From Globisporangium splendens (taxonomy: Eukaryota > Oomycota > Peronosporomycetes > Pythiales > Pythiaceae), in contig VFIW01000005.1 in assembly GCA_006386115.1 (NCBI GenBank), forward strand, positions 372,001 to 436,000: 64,000 nucleotides of DNA, given 5' to 3'. Positions within the stretch are counted from its first letter, which is position 1; every line of letters starts with the position of its first letter. A model generated the notes under the pieces. The model was given only the letters and a program-made list of their open reading frames with translations, had not been told where the DNA came from and searched no databases. Positions 21,135 through 31,159 of the stretch are shown in pieces. A program made the position numbers and the translations under genes.

Positions 21135-22988
21135 TTAGAGCGTTCCTGCAGTCACACCCGCTGCTGCAATTGGAGTCGCACCCGCCTCTTTCAACCAGCA
21201 TGTACCGCCGTTGTACGCACTCCAGGAGAACGCGCCACATCCGCTCGTGGCACGGCACAAGCCACAGCATTCGGTCGCTGTGGATGACAACACGCTGCCG
21301 ATGTCTTTACCCAGTAGATCCGTATTGCTCTGGAGTGGCTGGCACTTGTAGACCGTGCCAGATTGGAAGTACGCCGACCAGTCGTCAGCCGGTGGATGCG
21401 TGACTGCCTCCACCGGACGCTTGCTCTTCATGTAGCACGAACCGCCGTTGTACTGCGTCCAGGTGAACGCATGGCACGGGTCATGCAAGTTGCACTTGTC
21501 ACAGCACTCGCCTGCCGACGATGTCCGGATGAGCAGGACGTCGTTGCCGGGGTAGTCAATGTGGTATTGGATGGTGCACTGCTGGAGATCCTTGGGGAGT
21601 ACGGTGCCCGACTTCGCCTTGGCGTTCGCCATCTCGCCTTGGATCGTCGCCTTCAGGATGCAACTGTTGGTGCTGGCGTCGTGCGTGAAGCCCAAGCAGC
21701 CGACTCGTTCTCGACACAAGTCACAGCAATCTTCGACTTGCACAGGGGATTGTGTCGAAAGCGTTTCGCCCACAAGCTCCACACTGGGTCGCAAAGCGCT
21801 GCAGCGCAAGTTCACTCCGGCATTTGAGGCATCCTTGAACACAGGCCAGTAAGCGCGCGTCTCAATTCCACACGCACCATTCGCTGACCCAGTGTACCCA
21901 CGTTCCACGTACGCGTAGCCGCTGTTGCCCCACCACGGACCCCAGTTATTGCGCACTTTCCAGTACGCCTTCCCATCGAGAATGCCGTAGCCGACAATGA
22001 GCAGCGCCGAGTCAGTCGTCGCACTTGGACACGACGTCTCGTTGCCCGTGATCACGCCTCCCCCATAGAACTGGAAAGCGGGGACACCCGTCGTGGCCAA
22101 CGTCGTGACAGGTGCGCTCGACACGTAAGCTTCCAGCGACACGGCGTCCTTGATGTTGTCCCCAAAGAAAAAATACGCGCCGAGATCTGGCTTGGTGCAC
22201 GAAAAGCTGGGGTCGTCGGTTCCCCTGCATGCTGGTGAGACTCCTTGCCAAGATGCATACGGGTACGTCGCCTCCGTGCACACCGAGCCGCCATTCAGGC
22301 GGGTGATCCACTCGTACGCGCCTTGGACTGAGCCACTGTGACACGCGTCTTTGCCCGTCGGGTTGCCACAGCTGATCACATCTTGCACGGAGAGGTCATA
22401 CAAGGTGCCTGTTCGAGCGCAGTAGCCCGATTCCAGCGCGCCGACGGTGGAAAAGACCTCGCTGACAGAACACTGGCCTTGATCCTTTGGAGGGTTGACA
22501 CACTTCATGCGCACCCAGTCGACGTCAAACTCGGTGGCAGCGGCTTTGAGTCGGCGATTTTGGTCATCAACGGCACGCATGCTGCTGTTCGACATCGCTG
22601 CCGTCTCGACTTGCTCGTCGAGCACCTTGCGGAACCCATCGATGTCATTCTTTTGCACATACGCGGCGAACTCGTCCGACGTGAGCAGCGCAAACGGCGT
22701 GTCCAGTGTGAACTTGGCCTGGGGCTGCTCCTGCTCGAGTCGCGCGATTGCTGCTTTGGCGTTTTCAAATCGCAAAAGCTCCTCAGTCGACGGGATGTCG
22801 GCGTCGGCTGCCACGAGACCACGCGTGCGACTGACGTGGTTCGGCACGTGACCGTCTCGGTACGCGATCTGACCCGCCGGACTCGCCTTCCAGCGCAAGA
22901 ACTCGGCTTGGAGGTCACCGCCTTGCGCCGAAGTCGATGCTGAGCGCATCAGCGCGAGGACAAGCAGCGCCACGAACGATGGTTTCAT
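21135..22988 (-). CDS. Secreted papain-fold pseudoprotease with three PAN/Apple domains (paralogue 2)
   Basis: The 617-aa protein has the same plan as paralogue 1: signal peptide (MKPSFVALLVLALM), I29-like prodomain, papain fold and three PAN/Apple modules. The active-site region reads DQGQCSVSEVF, so the catalytic Cys is Ser and the following Trp is Glu. The His position reads DSA before LLIVGYG, and NSW is NNW. It should be proteolytically dead. The first roughly 130 codons and about 900 bp including the 5' flank are nearly identical to paralogue 1; beyond 22583 the two share only general similarity. The gene points away from the MULE, whose insertion point is about 520 bp upstream of its ATG. 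Confidence 0.88.
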   Translation of the reverse strand: MKPSFVALLVLALMRSASTSAQGGDLQAEFLRWKASPAGQIAYRDGHVPNHVSRTRGLVAADADIPSTEELLRFENAKAAIARLEQEQPQAKFTLDTPFALLTSDEFAAYVQKNDIDGFRKVLDEQVETAAMSNSSMRAVDDQNRRLKAAATEFDVDWVRMKCVNPPKDQGQCSVSEVFSTVGALESGYCARTGTLYDLSVQDVISCGNPTGKDACHSGSVQGAYEWITRLNGGSVCTEATYPYASWQGVSPACRGTDDPSFSCTKPDLGAYFFFGDNIKDAVSLEAYVSSAPVTTLATTGVPAFQFYGGGVITGNETSCPSATTDSALLIVGYGILDGKAYWKVRNNWGPWWGNSGYAYVERGYTGSANGACGIETRAYWPVFKDASNAGVNLRCSALRPSVELVGETLSTQSPVQVEDCCDLCRERVGCLGFTHDASTNSCILKATIQGEMANAKAKSGTVLPKDLQQCTIQYHIDYPGNDVLLIRTSSAGECCDKCNLHDPCHAFTWTQYNGGSCYMKSKRPVEAVTHPPADDWSAYFQSGTVYKCQPLQSNTDLLGKDIGSVLSSTATECCGLCRATSGCGAFSWSAYNGGTCWLKEAGATPIAAAGVTAGTL

Positions 22989-23510
22989 GAAGTGCGAACT
23001 CGAATAGAAATGACACAAGACGTGGCGGGACCAGACAGCAAATCGAAGAGTGAGCGCGACGAAAATGGATGGTTTGTAGAATATGGCTCGCCTCTATTCC
23101 CTCAGCCCGTAGTGGCCCATGCGTCTGTGTTGCAGTTGTTAATCTTTCTCCCACTGTGAGAAGAGAGAAAGTGGCGTGACCTCGAGTGATTTGAGTCCTG
23201 ATTCAGGTTCCGTTCCCGCCACACGCTCCCGCCGCGTGCTTGCGCGTTGACAGTTGCAGCAAACAAGACGGACCTCGGGCAATGGTGCTACAGTGCATCT
23301 CTTCGTGTCTGCACAACTTGATGGTCTACAGGTCCTACGTCCCATGCTGTTCATCAAGACGCAGGGATCACGTCGAGTCTGGTGACCGTGCAGCCAGGCA
23401 GAACCCATCTCAAACACCGACTTTAATTGCCAGATCCAGGCCAGATTCAAAACAGACTCAGCCCAGATTCAAAGCGTTGCATAAACAAGACAAGGCAAAC
23501 TAATTCGTAT
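22989..23510 (-). other. 5' flank of pseudoprotease 2, copy of 9166-9687
   Basis: This is an inverted, nearly identical copy of the paralogue 1 promoter, including the initiator-like motif at 23047-23053 (minus). It ends at the left target duplication of the MULE (23502-23510). Confidence 0.7.
23502..23510. repeat. MULE target-site duplication, left (AATTCGTAT)
   Basis: AATTCGTAT abuts the left end of the element and is repeated at 29599-29607. Arm A has it once (9166-9174, inverted). Nine bases is the hallmark length for Mutator-like insertions. Confidence 0.92.
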
Positions 23511-23535
23511 CGAAGTCATTACAGCAACTTTAATT
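23511..23535 (+). repeat. MULE left terminal inverted repeat
   Basis: The inner 17 bp (TTACAGCAACTTTAATT) pair perfectly with 29574-29590. Only a few of the outer 8 bases match. Confidence 0.8.
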
Positions 23536-23840
23536 CAGCCGGTAATTTTTTGTATTTTTCTTTTTATGTTTCTTACGAATGCTTGACCGCCTAACCGTGC
23601 GCGAGACCGCCGTTCGGTGAGCGATCCGCTGAACCGCTGATTTGCCACACCTCGGCATTTCAATTTGTGCTACCGCACACTCTACCATCTCTTCCCCAGT
23701 GCACGACGCCGTTGCTTCACCCCCCTGGCGACGCACGTAGCCGCACTGAGGTTCGTATCTGTGTGGCTATCCTATGTTTAATGACAGCCTACTCGGTCTG
23801 TGGTACTTACTGCGTGCTGTTGTGCCGGTACCTTATTCAG

Positions 23841-26800
23841 ATGGGGAGAACAAATGTGCACAAAACAACTCGTCTCCGCAAAGTGTCGGACAATGGAAAG
23901 GCAAAGCGTGTGCGATCGGCACGCGACGTTGATAACGATGAAATGGACGCTTTGTTCGAGATTCCTTCCTACTACGAGAATATTGACGAAATAAGGGAGA
24001 AGGGTACGAAATTGAATCTAGGTGAACTTTGAATGCATTGACCCGAGCTTATTTATATGGAGGTGAATATCCTAGAACGAAAGAGGCGCCGCGCTCTGTC
24101 CTTCGAAGGAGAGGGCGATGATGACGGTGATATCGAGCTTTTTGACGCTTCGGGGGACGTGAAGTTTGCTGCTCAAAGCAATGGTATTGCGTGCACCTGA
24201 CATATCTTAATTCTATCTCCATTTCTAAGATGGAGCTATTTGTGATTTCGCCACGACAGGTGCATGGCCATCCCGCCGTCCTGCAGATGGCGCTGCCAAT
24301 TGTGCCAGTAAGGTGCTGCGGGTTTCACCTCATTCTAGAGCGAGAGGTATTGAATAGTTGCGCAACTTCAAGCTGTGCTCGATTTTCCAAAGTTGCGCAA
24401 CTTTTCTCGCACATTACCATAACTGACGAGCTTCGTTGTATGTGCAAAGGAGCAGATGATGCAGATACCAACGATGGTAGAACTCAACAAGAGGAGAAAG
24501 ATGTAGACAGCAGTGGAGATAATGAGGATGCAGAGCCGACACAAGCTCAGCAGGACGCGTCAGTTTGCGGCGCCAAAATGGAGGACAGGGACGACGCGAA
24601 TTTTGAAGATGACGCCGAGTATGTGCCTCGCCAACGCCGAAGTGCAACGAGTGGTGCTCGTAATCGAGTTCAGAAAGCGCAAGTGATTCGCAACGTTATG
24701 CCTTCTTTTGGTGATGCTTTCTATCCCGACTGGGACAGCTTCTTTGAAGCATGGAATGCGTATAAAGAGAGAAACTTTTTGAAGTTTAGAACGCGTACAT
24801 CACTCACCACCGACACATACAACGCGAAGTACAAGCTTGAAGGTCGATCGGCGGTGCCCTCTCGCTTCACCCACGCGTACAAGGTGTTTTGCTGTATTCA
24901 TGGTTGTTGCCAAAAACAGCGAGGGCGGAACATCAGAGTGAAGCCTCAGAATTTCCGGGGCTGCATGGCGCGAATTACGGTAGAAGTGTTTATGATGATT
25001 CCAAAGGAAGGTCGTCGCATGTGGGCTATAAGAACTCGAAATGAGGTGGGTGGTAACAGCATGGAAGTGCTGATGTTGTTATCGTTTGCTGTTATTGTTT
25101 GACTCATGGAGTGCTGTGTGTGCAATTATGTAGTCGTGTATGCACAATCACGCCACGACGGAAGAGCTGTATCGGAGTTACATGCGAAGCAGCGAGGTTA
25201 CTGATGATCGCCTTCTGAAAACGCTGGATGCTTTTACAGCTACGAACACTGAGACAAAGCAGGTGGCAGAATTTATTGCCACAACCTACGGTATGTCTCT
25301 ATAGTTTCTACTGTTGCTCATGTGGAAGTAATCCGCTAAATATGTTTAAATCCTACAGGTGCTCCGATGTCATCTCAGCAAATCCGCAACCTGATTAACT
25401 CGCGCCTAGGCAGCTCTAACGCCGACGAACGCGTCAAGGACATGCTGCAGGGGTTTGTCGAGCGTGACGGCAACAGCTGCCTCGTCATTCAAAACAGCTG
25501 GGAGCTTACCTGCGCTATCGTTATCCAGAGCGCAGCTCAGAAGGAGATCTTTCGTCGATGGGGAGACAACTTACTGCTTGATTGGACGCACAACACCAAC
25601 AACGTGGGCTATTACCTTGGTAGGAGCTGTGAAGTTGCGCAACTTTGCCTAGTATTGCTTAGACACTGACTTGTTTTTGATACCTTTTGTCAGGGAGCCT
25701 AGTAGTTACAGTTGCCACAGGACGAGGAGTACCTGTGTTCGATTTCCTGTGCTTGGACCAGCGCAAAGGTACTATTGAGGTGGTTATGGGGCACTTCAAG
25801 AAGCTCAATCCGACGTGGGAGAGAATCGAGTCTGTCGTCATCGACAAAGACTTCGCTGAGTGGAGCGCCTTAGCAAAAGTGTTTCCAGCAGCAAAGGTTG
25901 GTGCATTTAAGTGGCTGCTGGACTTGCATTATTGCTTTCTGATGCATTTCAATATGTCTACTTAGGTTCTTTTGTGTCAGTTCCACGCCTTGAAATACAT
26001 TCGCACAATCCTGGCATCGCGGAAGTATTCAATAAAGGTCGCGGATCGTGGAGAGCTGGAAGAACTTTTTCGCGGGATGGTCTACGCTTCCAGCGAGGAC
26101 TTCTACGCGTTGAAGAAAGGCCATTTCTGCAGTCGAGCTGAAGCTGTTTCGAAGTCATTCAGAGAATACTTTGACAAAAACTGGGACTCATGTAGCGACA
26201 TGTGGAGCAACTACGGCCGAGGAAGATATTTCACCGCAGGCAATACTACAACGAATCGGATTGAAGCTAACTGGAATCAATTCAAGCAGCTGTTGGGGAA
26301 GAAGACGAGTATCGACAAGTGCTTGAAGACTATTTTCAAGCACCAGGCGTGTGTCCTCCGGGAGTTTGTATCTGCGATAAGCTTTCACTGCACCAAGACT
26401 TTCCTCTTTGTGTCCTATCCTGTGTCGCTGAACCAGCTTGCTGCCACGTTGAGTCCATTCTGCATGCGCAAAGTTCGGCGCCAATGGGACTACAATGTGG
26501 TTAATCGCGCGAAGTGGACGTGGAGTCAGGAAGCTGTGCCAGCGACACACATAGTGTACACAACGAGGACGACAACTGGCCATCAAATAGTGGTGAGCAT
26601 CGCAGATCGCGGCCCTTGGACATGTAATTGTCTCTTCAACATGTCAACACGATTGCCTTGCCAGCATCTCCTCAACGTCGTCAGCGAGGAGCTTGGGCTC
26701 GCCGAGTTCCCGATCGTTCGGATGAACCAGCGATGGTCCATGACCAAGGCATCCAAAGTTGCGCAACTTTTGGTTGATACTGCCAATCATTTGGGTTTAA

Positions 26801-28882
26801 TCTGCGGACCGAGCGTCGTGGCGCGGAAACCGGGCACACGAACGTCTACACAGCGGATTGGCTACGTGAAGCTAAGGTTCGGCGAGCAATCAGAACAGCT
26901 CGTGCTTTCTGAATGTGAGAAGTACAACGTTGTGCAAGCTGAATTGATGCCACTTGTCGACCTTCTGAAGAATTTACCATCTCATCAATTTTACGTTCGT
27001 TTTGCCGAACTGAAGGACTCATTGAATTCGCTGAAAGCAAAATGGCACAAGCGAGAGGAGCACGGGGGCAAAATCGAAGATATCGCCGAGGTGACAGAAC
27101 AATCGGACAGCGAAATCGAAGAAGTTGATCCGGCAAGTGCTCTGGATTTTGAGAGTGGTGACGCCGTCCTTCAAGAGGATGATGACCGGAGAAAGGGCGA
27201 TGCACCACGAGAGTACACAGGTCCACAAGGTCTTGACGTAACGTTCGATCAAGTTTCGTTGGGGGGGTTATTCTTTGAACATCCATCGCAAGTAACTCAG
27301 CCTGATCTCTCAATCAGCGATTTATCTCAAAAGATAATTGACGAGGGCAGAGCAGCGGCGCAAGTTTCACACGAAAATGCAAACACTGATGAAGTTGCGC
27401 AACTTCATCGAGGATTAGAGGTCCTCACAATACCAAAACCCAAAGTGACTACACCTCGCCGTCGGACGACGACTCAAAATCGCAAGTTTGCTCGTCATGA
27501 GTTTGTGGAGTGCCGCTCCGAGTGCCCAATTGGACTCGACGTCTTTATTGTGTGGGCGAAGTCGACGCCGAACCTGAACCTTGTGAAAGACGCGATGAAC
27601 CAATACCCAGTGCTCTTTAATGCACAGAACCTAGCCGACAAAGAGTGCTTTGTGCGTGAGATGCCTGTGTCATGCGTGTACATGCATAATTTTGTAATCC
27701 CGCCACTTCTGACCAAGCGAGTTAGCAGTGCGCTCATGGAGTGGAACAAAAACCATGCTGACAAACTCGATCTTCGGGATGGGTGCGTGGTGAACCAAGT
27801 GGACGAAAACTTGAAGACCACGCCGGTTGTGTACCTGTCATCCGGACTTGTGGGGCTCTCAGAGTACGTGCGTTTTTATTGATCGGACTTGGTGTGCTAT
27901 TTTGTGCTCATTGAACGGTTGGTACGTGTATTACAGGGAATACGTCGTCAGGCTCGTGGAATTTTATCAATTGCAGTCGAGAGTGTCAGCATACATTGAA
28001 GACATGGAGTGGTTGGTGAGAGATTGGCGAGCGTACGACACAGTTACCTCTTCCTTTATGTTGGAGGACATTGATGTTGGCGGCAAAGTACTTAAATCTT
28101 CGGAAATCGCTGGAGAAGTTGCGCAACTTTTCGAAGCTTCGTGGCTCGGTCGATGCTTCTCGCTTGCTAACGAGACAGACGGAGAGAGCTTCGCGGTCCG
28201 ATTTGCTGATATTGTGGGGAGAGTTGCGCGAACGAGCTTGCTGAGCGATGTGACGCTTATGGGTGGACTTCGCTTCATGTGTTCCAAGTATGCGCACTGC
28301 CATGTGGTTGATTCCTGCGTTGTCACGAACGAAGTGTTCCACTTGCCAGACAAACCGCTAATGTTGTACAAGCACGTCATCGTGCCGATCAACATGGCAG
28401 CGAAGAAGCACTGGGGTGTTCATATTGTGAATGTGATGCTACCAAGAAAAATCGTCGCTCATCTCTACGATCCTATGGGTTCAAGCGCCAACACCAAGCT
28501 GATGGAGGGCAAGTGGACGACATACACGCTTCCCTTGCTCAAGAAGTGGTTTGAGCGCGATACAACTGCGAACGTCAACATAACAGCTGACGTCAATGTG
28601 TTTCCCACGGACGTGTCCTTCAAATGGGTACACTCCCCGTTGCAAAACGACGGATCCAGCTGCGGAGTATTTTGCGCCGCACGAGTTCACACCTCTGTAA
28701 CGAACTCCGCCTCTTTTGAGCATACACCATCGCCCTCGTTCGATGAGATACAGGTAATGAGACTGCGGCTTCTGTACAAACTTACTGTTGCTGTGCAAGG
28801 TGATGCAGAACCAATCGAGACAGGCGCGCAACATGAGGTATCATTAAAGATACGTGACTACTTCAAGTTGAAACTCCGTTAG
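23841..28882 (+). CDS. MULE transposase fused to a Ulp1/C48-type cysteine protease
   Basis: Eight exons join in phase with no stop: 23841-24003, 24076-24183, 24450-25045, 25134-25290, 25359-25619, 25694-25896, 25966-27863, 27937-28882, predicting 1443 aa. A basic/acidic N-terminus is followed by a FAR1/WRKY-GCM1-like zinc region (CCIHGCC ... SCMHNH, about 175-297). The MULE DDE domain follows: LLDWTHN near 417, VVIDKDF near 478, CQFHALKYI, TNRIEANW near 594. A SWIM zinc finger lies at about 714-735 (WTCNC ... PCQH). After a long linker, the last exon holds a C48 fold with HWGVHIVNV, LYDPMGS and QNDGSSCG, giving the His-Asp-Gln-Cys set. The donor after LSE and the acceptor before EYVVRL keep frame, so transposase and protease would be one protein. 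The protease may cleave SUMO-like proteins; its role in transposition is unknown. Confidence 0.8.
24356..28129. repeat. Dispersed perfect palindrome AGTTGCGCAACT, six copies inside the MULE
   Basis: Perfect 12-bp cores lie at 24356-24367, 24391-24402, 25633-25644, 26757-26768, 27393-27404 and 28117-28128. Several extend further: 16 bp at 24389-24404 and 26755-26770, 22 bp at 27388-27409. Imperfect relatives occur at 28222, 29326-29341 and 29507. Each looks like two abutting GCAACTT half-sites, the core of the terminal repeat. By my exon model the first three are in introns; the last three are in exons and encode KVAQL or EVAQL. Confidence 0.9.
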
Positions 28883-28914
28883 GTGAGCCATGAGAGCACT
28901 TAGTAGCTTGTCTA

Positions 28915-29205
28915 CTAGTAGCCTAATTTTGTTAATAAAAAGGTCAACAACGTTGAAAACGAGGAAGCAGCCTCCACGTTTCTATGGCGTTGGCTGGATG
29001 CTGCTTGGGTCAGCGCAGCAGTGAGATCTTCTTGCACAAGGAAGGAAACCTCTTGGTGAACTTCCATCGCTTTTGTCAGCAAATCTTCCAGCATTTTAAG
29101 GCGCGCAGTAAGGTCTTCTAGTTCGCGAATTCGGCTCCACAGAAGCTGTGACGCGAACGCAACGTTTTGCTCGCTCGATCCTTCGCTGTGCGCAGGCGCT
29201 GACAT
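28915..29205 (-). CDS. Small coiled-coil protein encoded by the MULE
   Basis: This is a 96-aa ATG-started ORF (MSAPAHSEGSSEQ) on the opposite strand, convergent with the transposase gene and ending about 30 bp from its stop. The middle is a strong heptad pattern (WSRIRELEDLTARLKMLEDL), so it is probably an oligomerising helix. No known family is recognised. By position it resembles the second gene of Mutator elements (mudrB) in being convergent, but I see no sequence relation. Confidence 0.55.
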   Translation of the reverse strand: MSAPAHSEGSSEQNVAFASQLLWSRIRELEDLTARLKMLEDLLTKAMEVHQEVSFLVQEDLTAALTQAASSQRHRNVEAASSFSTLLTFLLTKLGY

Positions 29206-29573
29206 GCTTTATTCCGCTGACTTTACTTTTTGGACGCAAGTTTTTTTGTGGTCACTCGACTGCTTCCGGTTCAACAGCAGTTCGAGAAACTGGATAACCG
29301 GTCCAAATTTTGACACGGTTCCCTAAAAGTTGCACAACTTTATGTCGATAAAATACAGTTTATTACGACTTAAATGCGAAATTAAAACGATAAATTTCAT
29401 TATCATCTTCAATTATGATAATTTACAACAATAAATTCCGTTATATATTTACATAATGTAATATAACATGTAACTTACATTTATACACCGTAAACTACAG
29501 AGGACAAAAGTTGAGCAACTCTGATATAGCAACTTTTTGCTGTTATAGCAACTTTCTTGTCTTTTTCTTGTAC
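29206..29573. other. AT-rich right subterminal region of the MULE
   Basis: No gene is seen. Between about 29340 and 29500 the sequence is strongly AT-rich with many TTATxx and ATAATx motifs. It is flanked by near-palindromes related to the GCAACTTT half-site (29326-29341, 29507-29519). Confidence 0.6.
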
Positions 29574-29598
29574 AATTAAAGTTGCTGTAACGTGAGCC
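29574..29598 (-). repeat. MULE right terminal inverted repeat
   Basis: This is the inverted partner of 23511-23535. Two further direct TATAGCAACTTT copies lie just inside it (near 29526 and 29545), resembling reiterated transposase-binding half-sites. Confidence 0.75.
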
Positions 29599-29607
29599 AA
29601 TTCGTAT
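29599..29607. repeat. MULE target-site duplication, right (AATTCGTAT)
   Basis: This is the right copy of the 9-bp duplication; the flanking sequence then continues as arm B (ACATCCGCATGCC), matching arm A. Confidence 0.92.
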
Positions 29608-29682
29608 ACATCCGCATGCCTCGTTTCAAAAGTCCGTATTGGTTCTCTCCCCGGATTAAGTTCGTATATCTGCTGCTGGGGG

Positions 29683-29862
29683 TGTCTTTTTCGAGATTCT
29701 TGAGACCTCTCAACCCAAAATCATGAGCGGCGGCATGAAGCGAAGCATCTCGACAATGTTCGTCGTGAGGACCGTCATGCCATGCAACAAGCAAGCTTGC
29801 GAAATCCGTGCAGCGGGACCCACTGGGACAGCTTCTATCGCGGCCATCAGACCGACACATCG
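29683..29862 (-). pseudogene. Relic of the last aminotransferase exon, copy B
   Basis: This is the inverted counterpart of 8911-9090 with the same early stop and missing codons. It lies between the MULE and the ankyrin ORF of copy B. Confidence 0.75.
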
Positions 29863-30004
29863 TGCATACTACAAGTAGACAAAAGAATCAGTACAGTGGC
29901 ATTCGGAACACAATTTGCCGCATACAGAGCTATTGCACGCACAAGGATGGAATTTGCTCGAGCTGTCAAGCTTACCAATCCAGTAAAAACTGACACTGTC
30001 GCCA

Positions 30005-30979
30005 TTGTGGATTGCTTCTGAGAAAGACCATACTGAGATTGTTTGTCTTTTCCTGTGCAAGAATGCGAACGTCGATGCCAAAGACAGTCAAGAACAGACA
30101 CCGCTTTGGATTGCAGCGCACAACGGATCAGGCGACATCGTGTCTATATCGCTACTTCACGGCGCGAGCCTAGAGTTGCCCAATAAGTACGGTCAGACGC
30201 CATTGTGGGTCGCGTCACAGATGGACCACTTGAACATTGTGGAAATCTTGCTGGACAAGGGAGCTCAGCCTGACTCGCTGAGTAACTCTGGCCAGTCTCC
30301 ACTTTGGACTGCCTCAAGTATGGGGTACTTGCCAGTCGTTTCCAAGTTGCTCGGCAAAAATGCAGCCGTTGAGCAGAGTGATACGTTTGGAACGACACCC
30401 TTACATATCGCGGCTCACAACGGCCATGACAAGATTGCAGAGCTCTTGGTTCTACATGGGGCGAAAGTCGACAGTGTTGACACAGACGGAAATACGCCTT
30501 TGATTGCTGCAGCTCGAACTGGGCATGTCGAACTAGTCCAAGTCCTACTTCCCCACGGTACATGGATTGACTTGGCGAATGCAAAGAGAAAAACGCCGGT
30601 GCTGGCTGCTGGAAGTTCGGGAGAGGTTGAAGTTGTAAGAGCACTGATCAAGAAGGGGGCATCCGTGCACGTCCAAGATTCGAGAGGAGAAACTACACCA
30701 ATCGCAGCTGCTCGTTGGAATCACGTTGAAACTGTTCGCCTGCTGTTGGAATGTGGGCTCTTTACGAACGTCACAGCTTCTGGAACATCTCTACTTTCTG
30801 CTACGTTGGAGACACTGGTTTCTTGTCGAGGAGAAATGCAAGAAATGGCAACGATGTGGGTTCGCCTGGTGGACCGCTTAGAGGAGATCAATACCCAGTT
30901 TTTGCAGCGCGAAAAAATACCAGAGCCGACGATTCTTCAGTACGTCATTGTCATTTCCGATTGGTCATTTTCCGACTGA
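30005..30979 (+). CDS. Ankyrin-repeat exon(s) of the ankyrin-kinase gene, copy B
   Basis: This has the same eight-repeat frame as copy A; the one protein difference I noticed is RWNHVETV, where A has RWNHAETV. It starts at TTG in mid-repeat. The linker exon downstream (to about 31132) ends NWE before GTGAAG, four bases shorter than in A. The reading phase into the kinase exon therefore differs, and a different acceptor (for example CTGCTGCAG at about 31243) would be needed to stay in frame. Confidence 0.72.
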   Translation: MWIASEKDHTEIVCLFLCKNANVDAKDSQEQTPLWIAAHNGSGDIVSISLLHGASLELPNKYGQTPLWVASQMDHLNIVEILLDKGAQPDSLSNSGQSPLWTASSMGYLPVVSKLLGKNAAVEQSDTFGTTPLHIAAHNGHDKIAELLVLHGAKVDSVDTDGNTPLIAAARTGHVELVQVLLPHGTWIDLANAKRKTPVLAAGSSGEVEVVRALIKKGASVHVQDSRGETTPIAAARWNHVETVRLLLECGLFTNVTASGTSLLSATLETLVSCRGEMQEMATMWVRLVDRLEEINTQFLQREKIPEPTILQYVIVISDWSFSD

Positions 30980-31159
30980 TTTGCCAGAAGAGAGGTTTTG
31001 TCACGCGCCTCGTTGCCAGTCGAAAGGTAACAATCACTTTTCAAGATTTTCACATGGAGTTGGACCACATGCTGCGAACAGCTCACTTGAATTTTCCAGA
31101 CATCACTCGTAATGATTGGCGCGATAACTGGGAGGTGAAGAAATTGTGAGGACCACTTT

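Larger units (their letters stand above)
23511..29598 (+). mobile_element. Complete Mutator-like DNA transposon (MULE) with Ulp1-type protease
   Basis: The 6088-bp element is bounded by a 9-bp target duplication. Its 25-bp ends share an exact inverted 17-bp core, TTACAGCAACTTTAATT (23519-23535 and the complement at 29574-29590); the outermost 8 bp match poorly. It carries an open transposase-protease gene (23841-28882), a convergent small ORF (28915-29205) and an AT-rich right subterminal region. The removed-element sequence matches arm A exactly across the site. Open coding frames suggest recent insertion, after the A/B inverted duplication or at least into arm B only. Confidence 0.93.

Noticed and set aside
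24191..24449. 5' part of the long open frame at the start of the MULE transposase exon
   Set aside because: It starts in what the phase-consistent exon model makes an intron; the acceptor GCAAAG before GAGCAG joins exon 2 better.
26755..28129. KVAQL/EVAQL as a repeated protein motif
   Set aside because: The same 12-bp palindrome also occurs in introns, so the signal is at DNA level, not a protein repeat.
24356..28129. CRISPR-like array of palindromes in the MULE
   Set aside because: Spacing is irregular (tens to over 1000 bp) and the host is eukaryotic.
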